This document shows, one piece after another, positions 54,346 to 63,342 of a DNA stretch of 64,000 nucleotides. The notes under the pieces are model-generated. The model saw nothing but the letters and a program-made list of their open reading frames with translations, was not told the DNA's origin and ran no database searches. The stretch comes from Dinoroseobacter sp. (GTDB taxonomy: Bacteria > Pseudomonadota > Alphaproteobacteria > Rhodobacterales > Rhodobacteraceae): positions 124,001 to 188,000 of the forward strand of contig JAEPNN010000008.1 of NCBI GenBank assembly GCA_017643385.1. The letters are read 5' to 3'. Each line of letters starts with the position of its first letter. Position 1 is the stretch's first letter. The position numbers and the translations under genes are program-made.

Positions 54346-55635
54346 CTATCCGTTGCGACGGCGAGACAACCAGGCCTGCAGCCGTTCAGAAACCTCTTCT
54401 GCCAAGTCCGGGTCTGCAATCTCGTCAATGGCTTCAGCCAGAAACGCTATGACCATCAGGTCCGTCGCAGGTCCTTCGGGAATGCCGCGCGAACGAAGGT
54501 AAAACAGGCCGGTTTCATCGATCGCGCCGGATGTTGAGCCGTGTGAGCAAACGACATCATCAGCATAGATTTCCAGTTCGGGCTTAGCCAAGAACTGGCT
54601 GTCATCATCCAGCAAAAGAGATTGACTGATCTGATAACCATCCGTTTTTTGTGCATCTTTTTTTACAAGGATCTTTCCCTGAAAGACGCCCTTTGCGCCG
54701 TTCCTAAGAACTTTTTTGAAAACCTGACGGCTTTCACATCGAAGCGCATCGTGGGTTACGAAGACCGTATCGTCGTGGTGAAAGTCACCGTCTCCCATGC
54801 ACGCGCCAGCCACGTGTGCGACGGCATCGTCGCCGGTGAACGAGATAACGACTTCATTTCGTGTTAAGACGCCATTCATTGTCATGGTGAAGGATTTGAA
54901 AACGCTTTCCTTGCCTAATCTTGCAAAGATGTGGGTCGCCGTCTGACGCTCATGATCGCGTCCCTGCGCACGAACATGGTGAAAGGCTGCGCCATCCGCA
55001 ACGTCGACTTCCATGCATTTGTTGAACCGCGCAGCAGCTGGCCCGCTCTCAAGCACCGTCAGTTCTGCCCCTTCCTCGAGGCGGATGACATGATGGAGAA
55101 TTGCATCTGAGCTTTCATTCTCGTGAAGGTACTCAACACTAATCGGTTTTGGAGCTTTCCCCGTGACGCGAATACAGATGCCATCGGTCGCATAGGCTGT
55201 GTTCAATGCTGCGAGCGGCCGTTCAACTGGCGATTGACCATCGGTTTCAAGGACTCCATAAAAATCTCGCACCCAATGAATGTCAGCCTTCATGCATTCC
55301 GAAAGGCGTTCTATTTCAACGTGTTCAAGGACAGAGCTGTCTGATTTTTCCGCATCAAAGATACCGTCAACGAAGACAACCCGGTATGTGTCGTTCTCTG
55401 CAAAGAGCGGCACTTCCTCCGCACCGAAAACCTTTGCCGGTGTTGGGTCGGGCGTCACAAACCGTACTGGATCAGTGAACTTCCAATATTCATCCCTACG
55501 ATGCGGCAATCCCATCGCTTCGACACGAGCTTTGGCCGATTGGCGTGCCTCGTCGGACCAAGCGCCGCCCATTGGAATCGATAAGACGTTCAACCGATCT
55601 TCGGTCATGGATTGTTTGGCTGCAGGCAAACCCAT
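54346..55635 (-). CDS. sufD: Fe-S assembly scaffold subunit SufD
   Basis: SufD forms the SufBC2D scaffold for iron-sulfur cluster assembly. The 429-residue protein has the N-terminal helical region (RDEYWKFTDP) and the beta-helix core, ending near DEEVSERLQAWLSRR-type sequence with GIPEGPATDLMVIAFLAEA, the SufD family end. Its ATG overlaps the sufC stop as TAATG. Confidence 0.94.
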   Translation of the reverse strand: MGLPAAKQSMTEDRLNVLSIPMGGAWSDEARQSAKARVEAMGLPHRRDEYWKFTDPVRFVTPDPTPAKVFGAEEVPLFAENDTYRVVFVDGIFDAEKSDSSVLEHVEIERLSECMKADIHWVRDFYGVLETDGQSPVERPLAALNTAYATDGICIRVTGKAPKPISVEYLHENESSDAILHHVIRLEEGAELTVLESGPAAARFNKCMEVDVADGAAFHHVRAQGRDHERQTATHIFARLGKESVFKSFTMTMNGVLTRNEVVISFTGDDAVAHVAGACMGDGDFHHDDTVFVTHDALRCESRQVFKKVLRNGAKGVFQGKILVKKDAQKTDGYQISQSLLLDDDSQFLAKPELEIYADDVVCSHGSTSGAIDETGLFYLRSRGIPEGPATDLMVIAFLAEAIDEIADPDLAEEVSERLQAWLSRRRNG

Positions 55636-56390
55636 TAAACAACCTCTGCCAACAGGTCGGTATAGCCATTGTGTTCCACTTCAAGCGCCAGCTCGGGTCC
55701 ACCTGATTTCACAATACGACCGGCTGCCATAATATGCACGACATCAGGTTTGATGTGGTCCAGAAGCCTTTGATAATGCGTGATAACGAGGAAAGATCGC
55801 CCCTCGCTGCGCAGCGCATTCACGCCCTCGCTCACAAGTTTCATCGCATCAACGTCAAGTCCCGAATCCGTTTCGTCCAGGATGCACATCTTCGGTTGCA
55901 GCATAGCCATCTGAAGGATTTCGTTGCGTTTCTTCTCACCGCCAGAGAAGCCGACATTTACTGGGCGCTTGAGCATATCAGCGTCAATCTTCAGCGCTTT
56001 AGCTTCCGCCCGAACCAGTTTCAGAAAGTCCGCCGCCGACAGTTCATTTTCTCCGCGCGCTTTCCGTTGTGCATTTACGGCCGTGCGTAAGAAGGTCATG
56101 TTACCGACCCCTGGGATTTCGACGGGATATTGAAATGCCAGAAACAAGCCAGCAGCAGCCCGTTCTTCCGGGTCCATATCCAGAAGGTCGGCACCCTCAA
56201 GGCTCGCCTCTCCGCCGGTCACTTCGTAACCGTCGCGGCCAGATAAAACATAAGACAAGGTCGATTTACCCGATCCATTTGGACCCATAATCGCATGGAC
56301 AGTCCCGGGTTCGATTTTCAGATCAACCCCTTTGAGGATTTGCTTGTCTTCTTCTTCAAGCTTGACGTGCAGGTCTTTAATTTCCAGCAT
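55635..56390 (-). CDS. sufC: Fe-S assembly ATPase SufC
   Basis: SufC is an ABC-type ATPase that drives conformational change of the SufBCD scaffold. The 251-residue protein has Walker A GPNGSGKST near 36-44, the signature FSGGEKKRNEI and Walker B MCILDETDSGLDVDAM. It follows ybjQ by 9 bp and overlaps sufD by one base. Confidence 0.96.
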   Translation of the reverse strand: MLEIKDLHVKLEEEDKQILKGVDLKIEPGTVHAIMGPNGSGKSTLSYVLSGRDGYEVTGGEASLEGADLLDMDPEERAAAGLFLAFQYPVEIPGVGNMTFLRTAVNAQRKARGENELSAADFLKLVRAEAKALKIDADMLKRPVNVGFSGGEKKRNEILQMAMLQPKMCILDETDSGLDVDAMKLVSEGVNALRSEGRSFLVITHYQRLLDHIKPDVVHIMAAGRIVKSGGPELALEVEHNGYTDLLAEVV

Positions 56391-56399
56391 GTTTCTTTC

Positions 56400-56711
56400 T
56401 TATCCCAGCGTTACCGCGGTGCCGGAGGCCGACACCATGAGCATGTTGTTAATAACTTCGTAATCAAGATCGACGCCTACAACGGCGTTCGCGCCTATCG
56501 CAGCAGCCCGTTCTTCCAACTCACGAAGTGCTGTTTCCCTCGCTTGGCCCAACGAAGCTTCATAGGCTCCGGAGCGTCCGCCAATGATGTCAGTGATACC
56601 CGCGAACAGATCACGAAACACATTAGCACCAAGGATAGCTTCACCCGCGATAACACCGTGATAGGTGGCTATCTGATAGCCTTCAACAGATTGGGTGGTC
56701 GTTACGATCAT
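56400..56711 (-). CDS. YbjQ-family (UPF0145) protein inside the suf operon
   Basis: This 103-residue protein has the YbjQ/UPF0145 pattern: [35 protein letters not shown] near 18-52, and [15 protein letters not shown] near 73-88. Members are often labelled heavy-metal-binding and assemble as pentamers, without known activity. It sits between sufB and sufC, an unusual place. The ATG at 56711 starts the family N-terminus ([12 protein letters not shown]). Confidence 0.85.
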   Translation of the reverse strand: MIVTTTQSVEGYQIATYHGVIAGEAILGANVFRDLFAGITDIIGGRSGAYEASLGQARETALRELEERAAAIGANAVVGVDLDYEVINNMLMVSASGTAVTLG

Positions 56712-56843
56712 CTCGATTTCAAGCCTTCTTTTGCAGCCCTTCAATATCGCCCGTCGCGCGACCCACGGGGCCAAGTTTGACCACTGCTGCGTTTCGCGGA
56801 TTGAATGCCAGCTCATCTATGTGGAGCTGATGGTTTCAGTAGG

Positions 56844-58364
56844 TTATCCGACCGATCCTTCCAAAGAGATCGCAACAAGTTGCTGCGCTTCCATTGCAAA
56901 TTCCATTGGAAGCGCTTGCAGGACTTCTTTGCAGAATCCATTAACAACGAGGGCGACAGCTTCCTCCTCATCCATACCGCGTGAACGGCAATAGAACAGT
57001 TGATCATCATCAACTTTGGAGGTTGTGGCCTCGTGTTCAACGCGGCTGGAATTGTTTTTCACCTCGATATACGGGACCGTATGCGCGCCACAGTCCCCAC
57101 CGATCAGCAAGCTGTCGCATTGGGTGTAGTTTCGACTGTTCTTTGCTTTAGGGTGCATCGAAACGAGGCCACGATAGGTATTTTGCGCCCTGCCAGCTGA
57201 AATTCCTTTGGAAACGATGCGTGATTTTGTGTTTTTCCCGAGATGAACCATCTTTGTGCCGGTATCAGCTTGCTGCATGTTGTTTGCAATAGCGATCGAA
57301 TAGAACTCGCCTTGGCTGTCGTCGCCGCGCAAGATGCAAGAGGGGTACTTCCACGTGATAGCTGACCCCGTTTCCACTTGGGTCCACATCACCTTAGATC
57401 GATCTCCACGGCAATCGGCACGTTTTGTGACGAAATTATAAATGCCGCCGTTTCCGTCTTCGTCTCCGGGGTACCAGTTCTGAACGGTTGAGTACTTGAT
57501 TTCCGCATCGTCCAACAAAACGAGTTCGACGACGGCCGCATGCAACTGATGCGTATCACGCATGGGCGCTGTGCACCCTTCTAGATAGCTGACGTAGCTA
57601 CCTTTGTCGGCGATGATTAGTGTGCGTTCAAACTGACCTGTATTCTCGGCATTGATCCGGAAGTAGGTAGAAAGTTCCATTGGACAGCGCACACCCGGTG
57701 GCACATACACGAACGAACCATCTGAAAACACGGCTGAATTTAGTGTGGCAAAGTAGTTGTCTGATTGTGGAACAACAGAGCCCAAATACTTTTTGACGAG
57801 CTCTGGGTGCTCTTTTACGGCTTCGGAAATCGAACAGAAGATCACGCCCGCTTTTTTGAGCTCGTCCTGAAACGTTGTTCCGACCGAGACGCTGTCAAAC
57901 ACGGCATCGACCGCGACCTTACGCTTGTTTGGATCATATGTTTCGGCCCCTTCAACACCTGCCAGAAGCATTTGTTCTTTCAGGGGAATTCCGAGTTTAT
58001 TATATGTTTCTAGCAGTTTTGGGTCAACGTCATCCAAAGATTTCGGCTTTTCCGCCATGCTCTTTGGCGAGGCATAATAATACTGATCCTGATAATCGAT
58101 GGACGGATAGTCCACCATTGCCCAATCGGGTTCTTCCATCTGCTCCCAGCGGTCGAACGCGGCCAGACGCCATTCCGTCATCCATTCCGGTTCATCGTTT
58201 TTCTTCGAAATCAAGCGAACAATATCACGATTTACGCCCTTAGGCGCATAATCCATCTCGATCTCGGTTTCCCAGCCGTACTTGTATTTGCCACCCATGG
58301 CTTGGACCGTTTCAACGGTCTCGCGATCAACGCCTTCTCGGATGTCAGTATCGAGCGCGGTCAT
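56844..58364 (-). CDS. sufB: Fe-S assembly scaffold subunit SufB
   Basis: SufB is the main scaffold of the SUF machine. The 506-residue protein has the beta-helix core with [42 protein letters not shown], and [36 protein letters not shown] near the C-terminus. It follows the nifS-like gene by 32 bp. A 132-bp gap separates it from ybjQ. Confidence 0.97.
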   Translation of the reverse strand: MTALDTDIREGVDRETVETVQAMGGKYKYGWETEIEMDYAPKGVNRDIVRLISKKNDEPEWMTEWRLAAFDRWEQMEEPDWAMVDYPSIDYQDQYYYASPKSMAEKPKSLDDVDPKLLETYNKLGIPLKEQMLLAGVEGAETYDPNKRKVAVDAVFDSVSVGTTFQDELKKAGVIFCSISEAVKEHPELVKKYLGSVVPQSDNYFATLNSAVFSDGSFVYVPPGVRCPMELSTYFRINAENTGQFERTLIIADKGSYVSYLEGCTAPMRDTHQLHAAVVELVLLDDAEIKYSTVQNWYPGDEDGNGGIYNFVTKRADCRGDRSKVMWTQVETGSAITWKYPSCILRGDDSQGEFYSIAIANNMQQADTGTKMVHLGKNTKSRIVSKGISAGRAQNTYRGLVSMHPKAKNSRNYTQCDSLLIGGDCGAHTVPYIEVKNNSSRVEHEATTSKVDDDQLFYCRSRGMDEEEAVALVVNGFCKEVLQALPMEFAMEAQQLVAISLEGSVG

Positions 58365-58396
58365 GCGTGGCTCCTAATGTATGCGCAGTGCGACGA

Positions 58397-59446
58397 TCAG
58401 GCGGCGCGCGCGCGAAATTTCTCGTAGTGTTTCAGCCAAGTCTCGGCGAAACGATCTATGTCTTCCCGTGTCGTTTCTGGGCCAAGTGAAACACGAATGG
58501 CTGAGCTTGCAGCCTGCTCGTCGAACCCCAAGGCCCCCAAAACTTTGCTAGCGCGAACCTTCCCCGATGAACAAGCTGACCCTGCGGAAATTGCATATCC
58601 CGCGAGATCCATCTGCATCACCTGGGTTTCGCCTTTCCAGCCTGGCGTTACGATGCAACTTGTATTGGGCAGACGGTCCCCACCTTTCCCGACAAAAATA
58701 GTCTTATTTGCGGTGGTGTGAAGACTTATTTCTAGAATATTTCTAAATTCTTCGATCTCGTGCCAAACGCCGCGGTTTAAGTCCTCATCTGCTGATTTTA
58801 GAGCTGCGGCTAAGCCCGCTATTCCAATAAGGTTTTCGGTTCCTGAACGACGCCCCATTTCTTGTCCGCCGCCCCTTATTTTCGCTTTCAGATCGAGCCC
58901 GCGACGAAGGATTACTGCGCCGACGCCCTTTGGCCCTCCGAATTTATGCGCCGAGATCAGGCCCATCTGGGCGCCAGTCCAACCAAAAGCAACAGGAATC
59001 TTCCCGATGGCTTGGGTTAAATCTGTGACAGCAAGTCCATTCGGCAGTTTCTGAATCACCCCGGTTTCAGAATTGGCAAGCTGCACAGTGCTTCGGGACG
59101 GATCCGCTGCTTCAATTACGCCATTTGCACTGACAGGAAGAGAAGCTTCAACACAAGAGAGCACTGCGTCGTGCTCAACACCCGCGCCAACCAAGTCGCG
59201 ACCTGTCAACGCAAGATCAGCAGCTTCCGTTGCTCCGGATGTGAACACAATATCGCAATCCATGGCGCCCAGAAGTTCTGCAATATCAGCACGCGCCCGT
59301 TCAAGAAGCGCTTTTGCTTTGCGGCCCTCTGCATGAACGGAGGAAGGGTTTCCAACGAAATCCATCGCCTCGATCATCGCTGCTTTGGCTTCTGGCCTTA
59401 GCGGCATCGTTGCGTTGTGGTCGAGATAGACCCGGCTTGTTTTCAC
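58397..59446 (-). CDS. IscS/NifS-like cysteine desulfurase
   Basis: This 349-residue class I cysteine desulfurase is distinct from the SufS in the same operon. The start RVYLDHNATMPLRPEA, PLP lysine in ISAHKFGGPKGVGA and active-site Cys in SAGSACSSGKV (class I loop) are clear. I use GTG at 59446, five bases after the iscR stop, because the family N-terminus begins there. It supplies a second sulfur source to the operon. Confidence 0.9.
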   Translation of the reverse strand: MKTSRVYLDHNATMPLRPEAKAAMIEAMDFVGNPSSVHAEGRKAKALLERARADIAELLGAMDCDIVFTSGATEAADLALTGRDLVGAGVEHDAVLSCVEASLPVSANGVIEAADPSRSTVQLANSETGVIQKLPNGLAVTDLTQAIGKIPVAFGWTGAQMGLISAHKFGGPKGVGAVILRRGLDLKAKIRGGGQEMGRRSGTENLIGIAGLAAALKSADEDLNRGVWHEIEEFRNILEISLHTTANKTIFVGKGGDRLPNTSCIVTPGWKGETQVMQMDLAGYAISAGSACSSGKVRASKVLGALGFDEQAASSAIRVSLGPETTREDIDRFAETWLKHYEKFRARAA

Positions 59447-59451
59447 TGAAC

Positions 59452-59913
59452 TCAGCCCTCGTCCACAACCGTAAATAGCGTTGGAACCGCCGGGCACGGT
59501 GTTAGCCCATTTGTGACGACGTCGCTTAAACGAGTTTGGTGCAAAAACACGTAAACATGGGCAGACAAGCTTTCCCAAAGCCGATTTGTCATGGATTGGG
59601 CTTTGGTTCCCGACGCACCCCCTGACGCTCCGGCGCCGGTGTGCATTGCTGAAACAGTTTCGTCCACGGCTTCCAGTATTTCCGATATGCGGATTGAGTC
59701 GGCTGATTTGGAAAGTCGATATCCGCCGCCTGGCCCCCTCACGGAAATAACAAGCTCTGCGCGCCTTAGCTTCACGAACAATTGTTCCAGATAAGTGAGT
59801 GAAATATCCTGGCGCTCGGAAATTTCTGCGAGCGTAACGAGCCGATCGGCATTTAGGCTCGCGAGGTCGGCCAGCGCAACCACCGCATAACGCCCTTTGG
59901 TGCTGAGTTTCAT
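59452..59913 (-). CDS. iscR: IscR (Rrf2 family) with a single cysteine
   Basis: This 153-residue repressor heads the operon. The Rrf2 winged helix is at 1-80 (MKLSTKGRYAVVALADLA, YLEQLFVKLRRAELV, GPGGGYRLS). The E. coli type has three clustered cysteines near 92-104. Here that segment reads HTGAGASGGASGTKAQS, with none, and the only Cys is Cys140. Rhodobacter sphaeroides IscR is known to bind an iron-sulfur cluster with one Cys, and this one looks the same type. Confidence 0.93.
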   Translation of the reverse strand: MKLSTKGRYAVVALADLASLNADRLVTLAEISERQDISLTYLEQLFVKLRRAELVISVRGPGGGYRLSKSADSIRISEILEAVDETVSAMHTGAGASGGASGTKAQSMTNRLWESLSAHVYVFLHQTRLSDVVTNGLTPCPAVPTLFTVVDEG

Positions 59914-60006
59914 AGATAATCCTGGGGTTCTTGTTCCACGCGCCGTTGACGCGCGCGTTCTGTCTGCTTAGGTCGGAGGGTGGGGTCGTCTATGGCCCCT
60001 ATAATA

Positions 60007-60035
60007 TTTCTAGATTTGAGCCTTGAAGCCGTCAA
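60007..60035 (-). promoter_or_regulatory. Candidate isc/suf operon promoter
   Basis: On the minus strand TTGACG (60035-60030) and TAGAAA (60012-60007) are 17 bases apart. AT-rich sequence with a CTAGAAATATTATAG stretch overlaps the -10, a plausible site for IscR or Irr. The 94-bp leader to iscR contains GC-rich sequence. The assignment is inference from pattern. Confidence 0.35.
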
Positions 60036-60067
60036 GCGGCCTGCTCGACGCAAGGAGACCGGCGCGT

Positions 60068-60721
60068 ATGCCTGAAGTCATTTTTCCGGGACCAGAAGGC
60101 CGCTTGGAAGGCCGTTACCATCCTCAGCCCCAGAAAGACGCACCGATTGCGATCGTGTTGCATCCACATCCGCAATTTGGCGGCACGATGAACAACAGGC
60201 TCGTCTACAACCTGCATTATACATTTTACAATATGGGGTTCACTGTACTGCGGTTCAATTTTCGTGGTGTCGGACGCAGCCAAGGTGAATATGATCAAGG
60301 CGTGGGTGAATTGAGTGATGCGGCCTCTGCGCTGGATTATCTTCAGTCCCTGAACCCCAATTCCAAGCATTGCTGGGTCGCAGGTTTCAGCTTCGGTGCA
60401 TGGATCGGGATGCAATTGCTGATGCGCAGGCCAGAAATCACCGGCTTTATCAGTGTATCTCCGCCTGCCAACATGTACGATTTCTCATTCCTGGCGCCCT
60501 GCCCGTCCTCTGGCCTAATAATTAACGGGTCTTCTGATCGGGTGGCTCCGCCGGCTGATACGGTGAACCTCGTCAACAAGCTTCACGAACAAAAAGGCAT
60601 CACCATCACGCATACCGAGATGGACGGAGCCGGGCATTTCTTCGAAGATCCATACATGGCACCCATGCTTGAAAACGTCGATGCGTATGTGCGCCGCAGA
60701 TTAACCGAAAAGACACGGTAA
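60068..60721 (+). CDS. Alpha/beta hydrolase
   Basis: This 217-residue alpha/beta hydrolase of the small serine type has nucleophile Ser108 in GFSFG, a HPHPQFGGTMNN segment near 32-43 that forms the oxyanion side, a likely Asp in SSDRVAPP and His in GAGHFF. Substrate is unknown. ATG at 60068 follows GGAG. It is divergent from the iscR operon and precedes a small protein gene by 4 bp. Confidence 0.87.
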   Translation: MPEVIFPGPEGRLEGRYHPQPQKDAPIAIVLHPHPQFGGTMNNRLVYNLHYTFYNMGFTVLRFNFRGVGRSQGEYDQGVGELSDAASALDYLQSLNPNSKHCWVAGFSFGAWIGMQLLMRRPEITGFISVSPPANMYDFSFLAPCPSSGLIINGSSDRVAPPADTVNLVNKLHEQKGITITHTEMDGAGHFFEDPYMAPMLENVDAYVRRRLTEKTR

Positions 60722-60725
60722 CAGC

Positions 60726-60941
60726 ATGGGCGTTCTTGAAGACCTTGCAGATGGATTGGCGCGAGACGCCTTGGCGCTGGAAGTCGACGAAGACGACCCG
60801 CTTGTTTCTCAGGTTGGCAAAACCATTGGAGCATCTTCGCAGACACTTGAAGAAGCCTACTTAACGGCGATCCGTGTCCGTCGTGCCGAAAAGCGAGCGC
60901 GCGCAGTGATTGATGCAAGGCGTTCCGAAAACGGGAATTAA
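60726..60941 (+). CDS. 71-residue hypothetical protein
   Basis: This small, soluble, helical, acidic-then-basic protein runs from MGVLEDLADGLARDALALEV to RAEKRARAVIDARRSENGN. It is 4 bp after the hydrolase stop, so coupling is likely. No known domain is recognised. Length, composition and codon pattern like its neighbours suggest a real gene of unknown function. Confidence 0.65.
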   Translation: MGVLEDLADGLARDALALEVDEDDPLVSQVGKTIGASSQTLEEAYLTAIRVRRAEKRARAVIDARRSENGN

Positions 60942-61067
60942 CGAGCCCGAGCAGCTTAAACTTGGCATGCGGCATTTCGGTATACAACGGCATACGGGGC
61001 TTCCGGAGACGCCCTGTTTACGTTATGGGGCGTGCAAAGATTGACGCTGACGCGAAAGGGCTACCCC

Positions 61068-63278
61068 ATGGCCAACCCCAAAACTCCTGACATTATATAC
61101 ACAACCGTAGATGAAGCGCCGGAGCTTGCGAGTGCCTCCTTGCTGCCAATCGTGCAGTTTTTCGCGAAAGCCGCGGATATCCGTGTTGATACCCGCGACA
61201 TTTCGCTCGCAGGTCGTATTCTTGCGGCGTTTCCGGTTCGTTTGAAAGATGAGCAAAAACAGGACGACCACCTTGCTGAACTTGGTGAGCTCGTGAAAAC
61301 GGCGGATGCTAACGTCATCAAACTTCCCAATATATCAGCGTCTGTACCTCAACTTGTAGCTGCGATTTCAGAACTTCAGGACAAGGGATACGATTTACCT
61401 GATTACCCTGAAGAGCCTGCGACCACTGAAGAAAAAGACACACGCGCGCGCTACGATGCCATAAAGGGATCTGCAGTGAACCCAGTCCTGCGCGAAGGTA
61501 ATTCTGACCGTCGTGCCGCGAAAGCGGTCAAAAACTATGCGATGGCCAATCCTCACCGCATGGGGGTCTGGACAGCGGACAGCAAAACCCATGTTGCGTC
61601 TATGTCGGGTGATGATTTTTACGCCAACGAAACATCTACGACGGTTTCAGCGGAACAGGCGGGTTCGGCAAAGATTATCCTGACCGCGCCGGATGGGACC
61701 GAAACGGTCCTCAAAGACGGTGTCCAGTATTCGGAAGGTACGGTGGTGGATGCGACTTATATGTCCGCGACTGCACTAAGATCCTTCTTGAAAGCAGAAG
61801 TTGCGAATATTGAACCTGGTGTACTGTTTTCGCTCCATATGAAAGCGACGATGATGAAGGTTTCAGACCCAATCATCTTTGGACATGCGGTTTCGGTATA
61901 TTTGGAAACCTTCTTCGAGAAACACACAGACACTCTCAAAGAACTTGGCGTGAACCCGAATTCTGGCATTGGCGATCTTGAAGCCCGTATTGCTGGAAAC
62001 ACCGAGCTCGAAAACGATTTGAAGACGGTTTTGTCAGCGCAGCCTCCTATGTACATGGTCGATTCTGACAAAGGGATTACGAACCTTCACGTTCCGTCTG
62101 ATGTCATTATCGACGCATCAATGCCTGCGGTCATCAAAGCCGGTGGCAAAGGTTGGGGTCCAGATGGCGGAGAAGCCGACACCAAATGTGTCATTCCCGA
62201 TCGGTGCTATGCTGGCGTTTACGATGAAACGATTTCGTACTTCAAAGAAACTGGTGCATTGGACGTCACAACATCGGGCACCGTTCAAAACGTCGGCCTG
62301 ATGGCTCAGAAAGCCGAAGAATATGGATCACATCCCACCACGTTTGAGATCCCAAGCGCGGGTATCGTAAAGATGATCGCCGCGAATGGTGATGTTTTGC
62401 ACAGTCACGAGGTTGACGCTGGTGACATCTGGAGATCGTCCAGTTCGAAGAAGGCGCCCATCGAAGATTGGGTTCAACTCGCGATCGATCGTCAGGCTGC
62501 GACAGGTGCACAGGCTATTTTCTGGCTGGATGCCAAGCGCGCACATGATGCGCAACTAATTGAAAAGGTTATGCCCATTCTCGAAGGAAAGGGTGTTTCT
62601 GACAAATTTCAGATCCTCGCCCCTCGCGAAGCGACACGCCTGACACTGGAAACGATCCGAGCAGGCAAAGACAGTATTGCCGTCACGGGCAACGTGTTGC
62701 GCGACTATCTTACTGACCTATTCCCGATCCTCGAGCTCGGGACGTCCGCAAAGATGCTTTCGATCGTAAAACTGATGCAAGGCGGCGGTTTGTTCGAAAC
62801 AGGTGCTGGGGGCTCGGCCCCGAAGCACGTTCAGCAATTGATGGAAGAAAACCATCTGCGCTGGGACAGCCTTGGTGAATTTTGTGCACTTGGAGAAAGC
62901 TTCACCTTCCTTGCCGGTGCGAAAGGCAATGCGAAGGCCGCTGTTCTTGGCAAAGCTGTGGACGATGCCACTCAAGGTATTTTGGATAATAATCGCAGTC
63001 CCGGACGCAAAGTTGGGCAGCCCGACAACCGCGACAGTCATTACTGGTTTGCGCGCTATTGGGCGGAAGCGCTGGCTGCGCAGTCTGAAGATGCCGATCT
63101 TGCCGCAGAATTCGCACCAGTTGCAAAGGCTCTTGCTGATGGTGAAGGCGCGATCGTTTCAGAATTGGCCGCCGTGCGCGGCAAAGCGGTTGATGTCGGT
63201 GGGTACTACAAAGGCGATCCTGCAAAGCTTGCTGACGTCATGCGTCCAAGCGCGACTCTGAATGCGATTTTCAGCTAA
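61068..63278 (+). CDS. NADP-isocitrate dehydrogenase, monomeric type
   Basis: This 736-residue enzyme is the monomeric form, oxidising isocitrate to 2-oxoglutarate with NADP. It matches the family in length and in [29 protein letters not shown] near the N-terminus, with the C-terminal [30 protein letters not shown]. It is unrelated in fold to the dimeric enzyme encoded 64 bp downstream. ATG at 61068 begins [12 protein letters not shown]. Confidence 0.95.
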   Translation: MANPKTPDIIYTTVDEAPELASASLLPIVQFFAKAADIRVDTRDISLAGRILAAFPVRLKDEQKQDDHLAELGELVKTADANVIKLPNISASVPQLVAAISELQDKGYDLPDYPEEPATTEEKDTRARYDAIKGSAVNPVLREGNSDRRAAKAVKNYAMANPHRMGVWTADSKTHVASMSGDDFYANETSTTVSAEQAGSAKIILTAPDGTETVLKDGVQYSEGTVVDATYMSATALRSFLKAEVANIEPGVLFSLHMKATMMKVSDPIIFGHAVSVYLETFFEKHTDTLKELGVNPNSGIGDLEARIAGNTELENDLKTVLSAQPPMYMVDSDKGITNLHVPSDVIIDASMPAVIKAGGKGWGPDGGEADTKCVIPDRCYAGVYDETISYFKETGALDVTTSGTVQNVGLMAQKAEEYGSHPTTFEIPSAGIVKMIAANGDVLHSHEVDAGDIWRSSSSKKAPIEDWVQLAIDRQAATGAQAIFWLDAKRAHDAQLIEKVMPILEGKGVSDKFQILAPREATRLTLETIRAGKDSIAVTGNVLRDYLTDLFPILELGTSAKMLSIVKLMQGGGLFETGAGGSAPKHVQQLMEENHLRWDSLGEFCALGESFTFLAGAKGNAKAAVLGKAVDDATQGILDNNRSPGRKVGQPDNRDSHYWFARYWAEALAAQSEDADLAAEFAPVAKALADGEGAIVSELAAVRGKAVDVGGYYKGDPAKLADVMRPSATLNAIFS

Positions 63279-63284
63279 TACCTA

Positions 63285-63311
63285 GGCCCGGTCGCGATGT
63301 GTGACCGGGCC
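63285..63311 (+). promoter_or_regulatory. Hairpin between the two isocitrate dehydrogenase genes
   Basis: GGCCCGGTC and GACCGGGCC form a perfect 9-bp stem with a 9-base loop, six bases after the first gene's stop. No T run follows, so it is probably a processing, stability or pausing element rather than a strong terminator. Confidence 0.5.
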
Positions 63312-63342
63312 GAATAAGACCTGTGAAGTCTATGAGGTCCAA

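Noticed and set aside
61010-61067. GGGC/GCCC hairpin before the monomeric isocitrate dehydrogenase gene
   Set aside because: The stem is only 4 bp with a long loop and a poor T tract, so it is not supported as a terminator.
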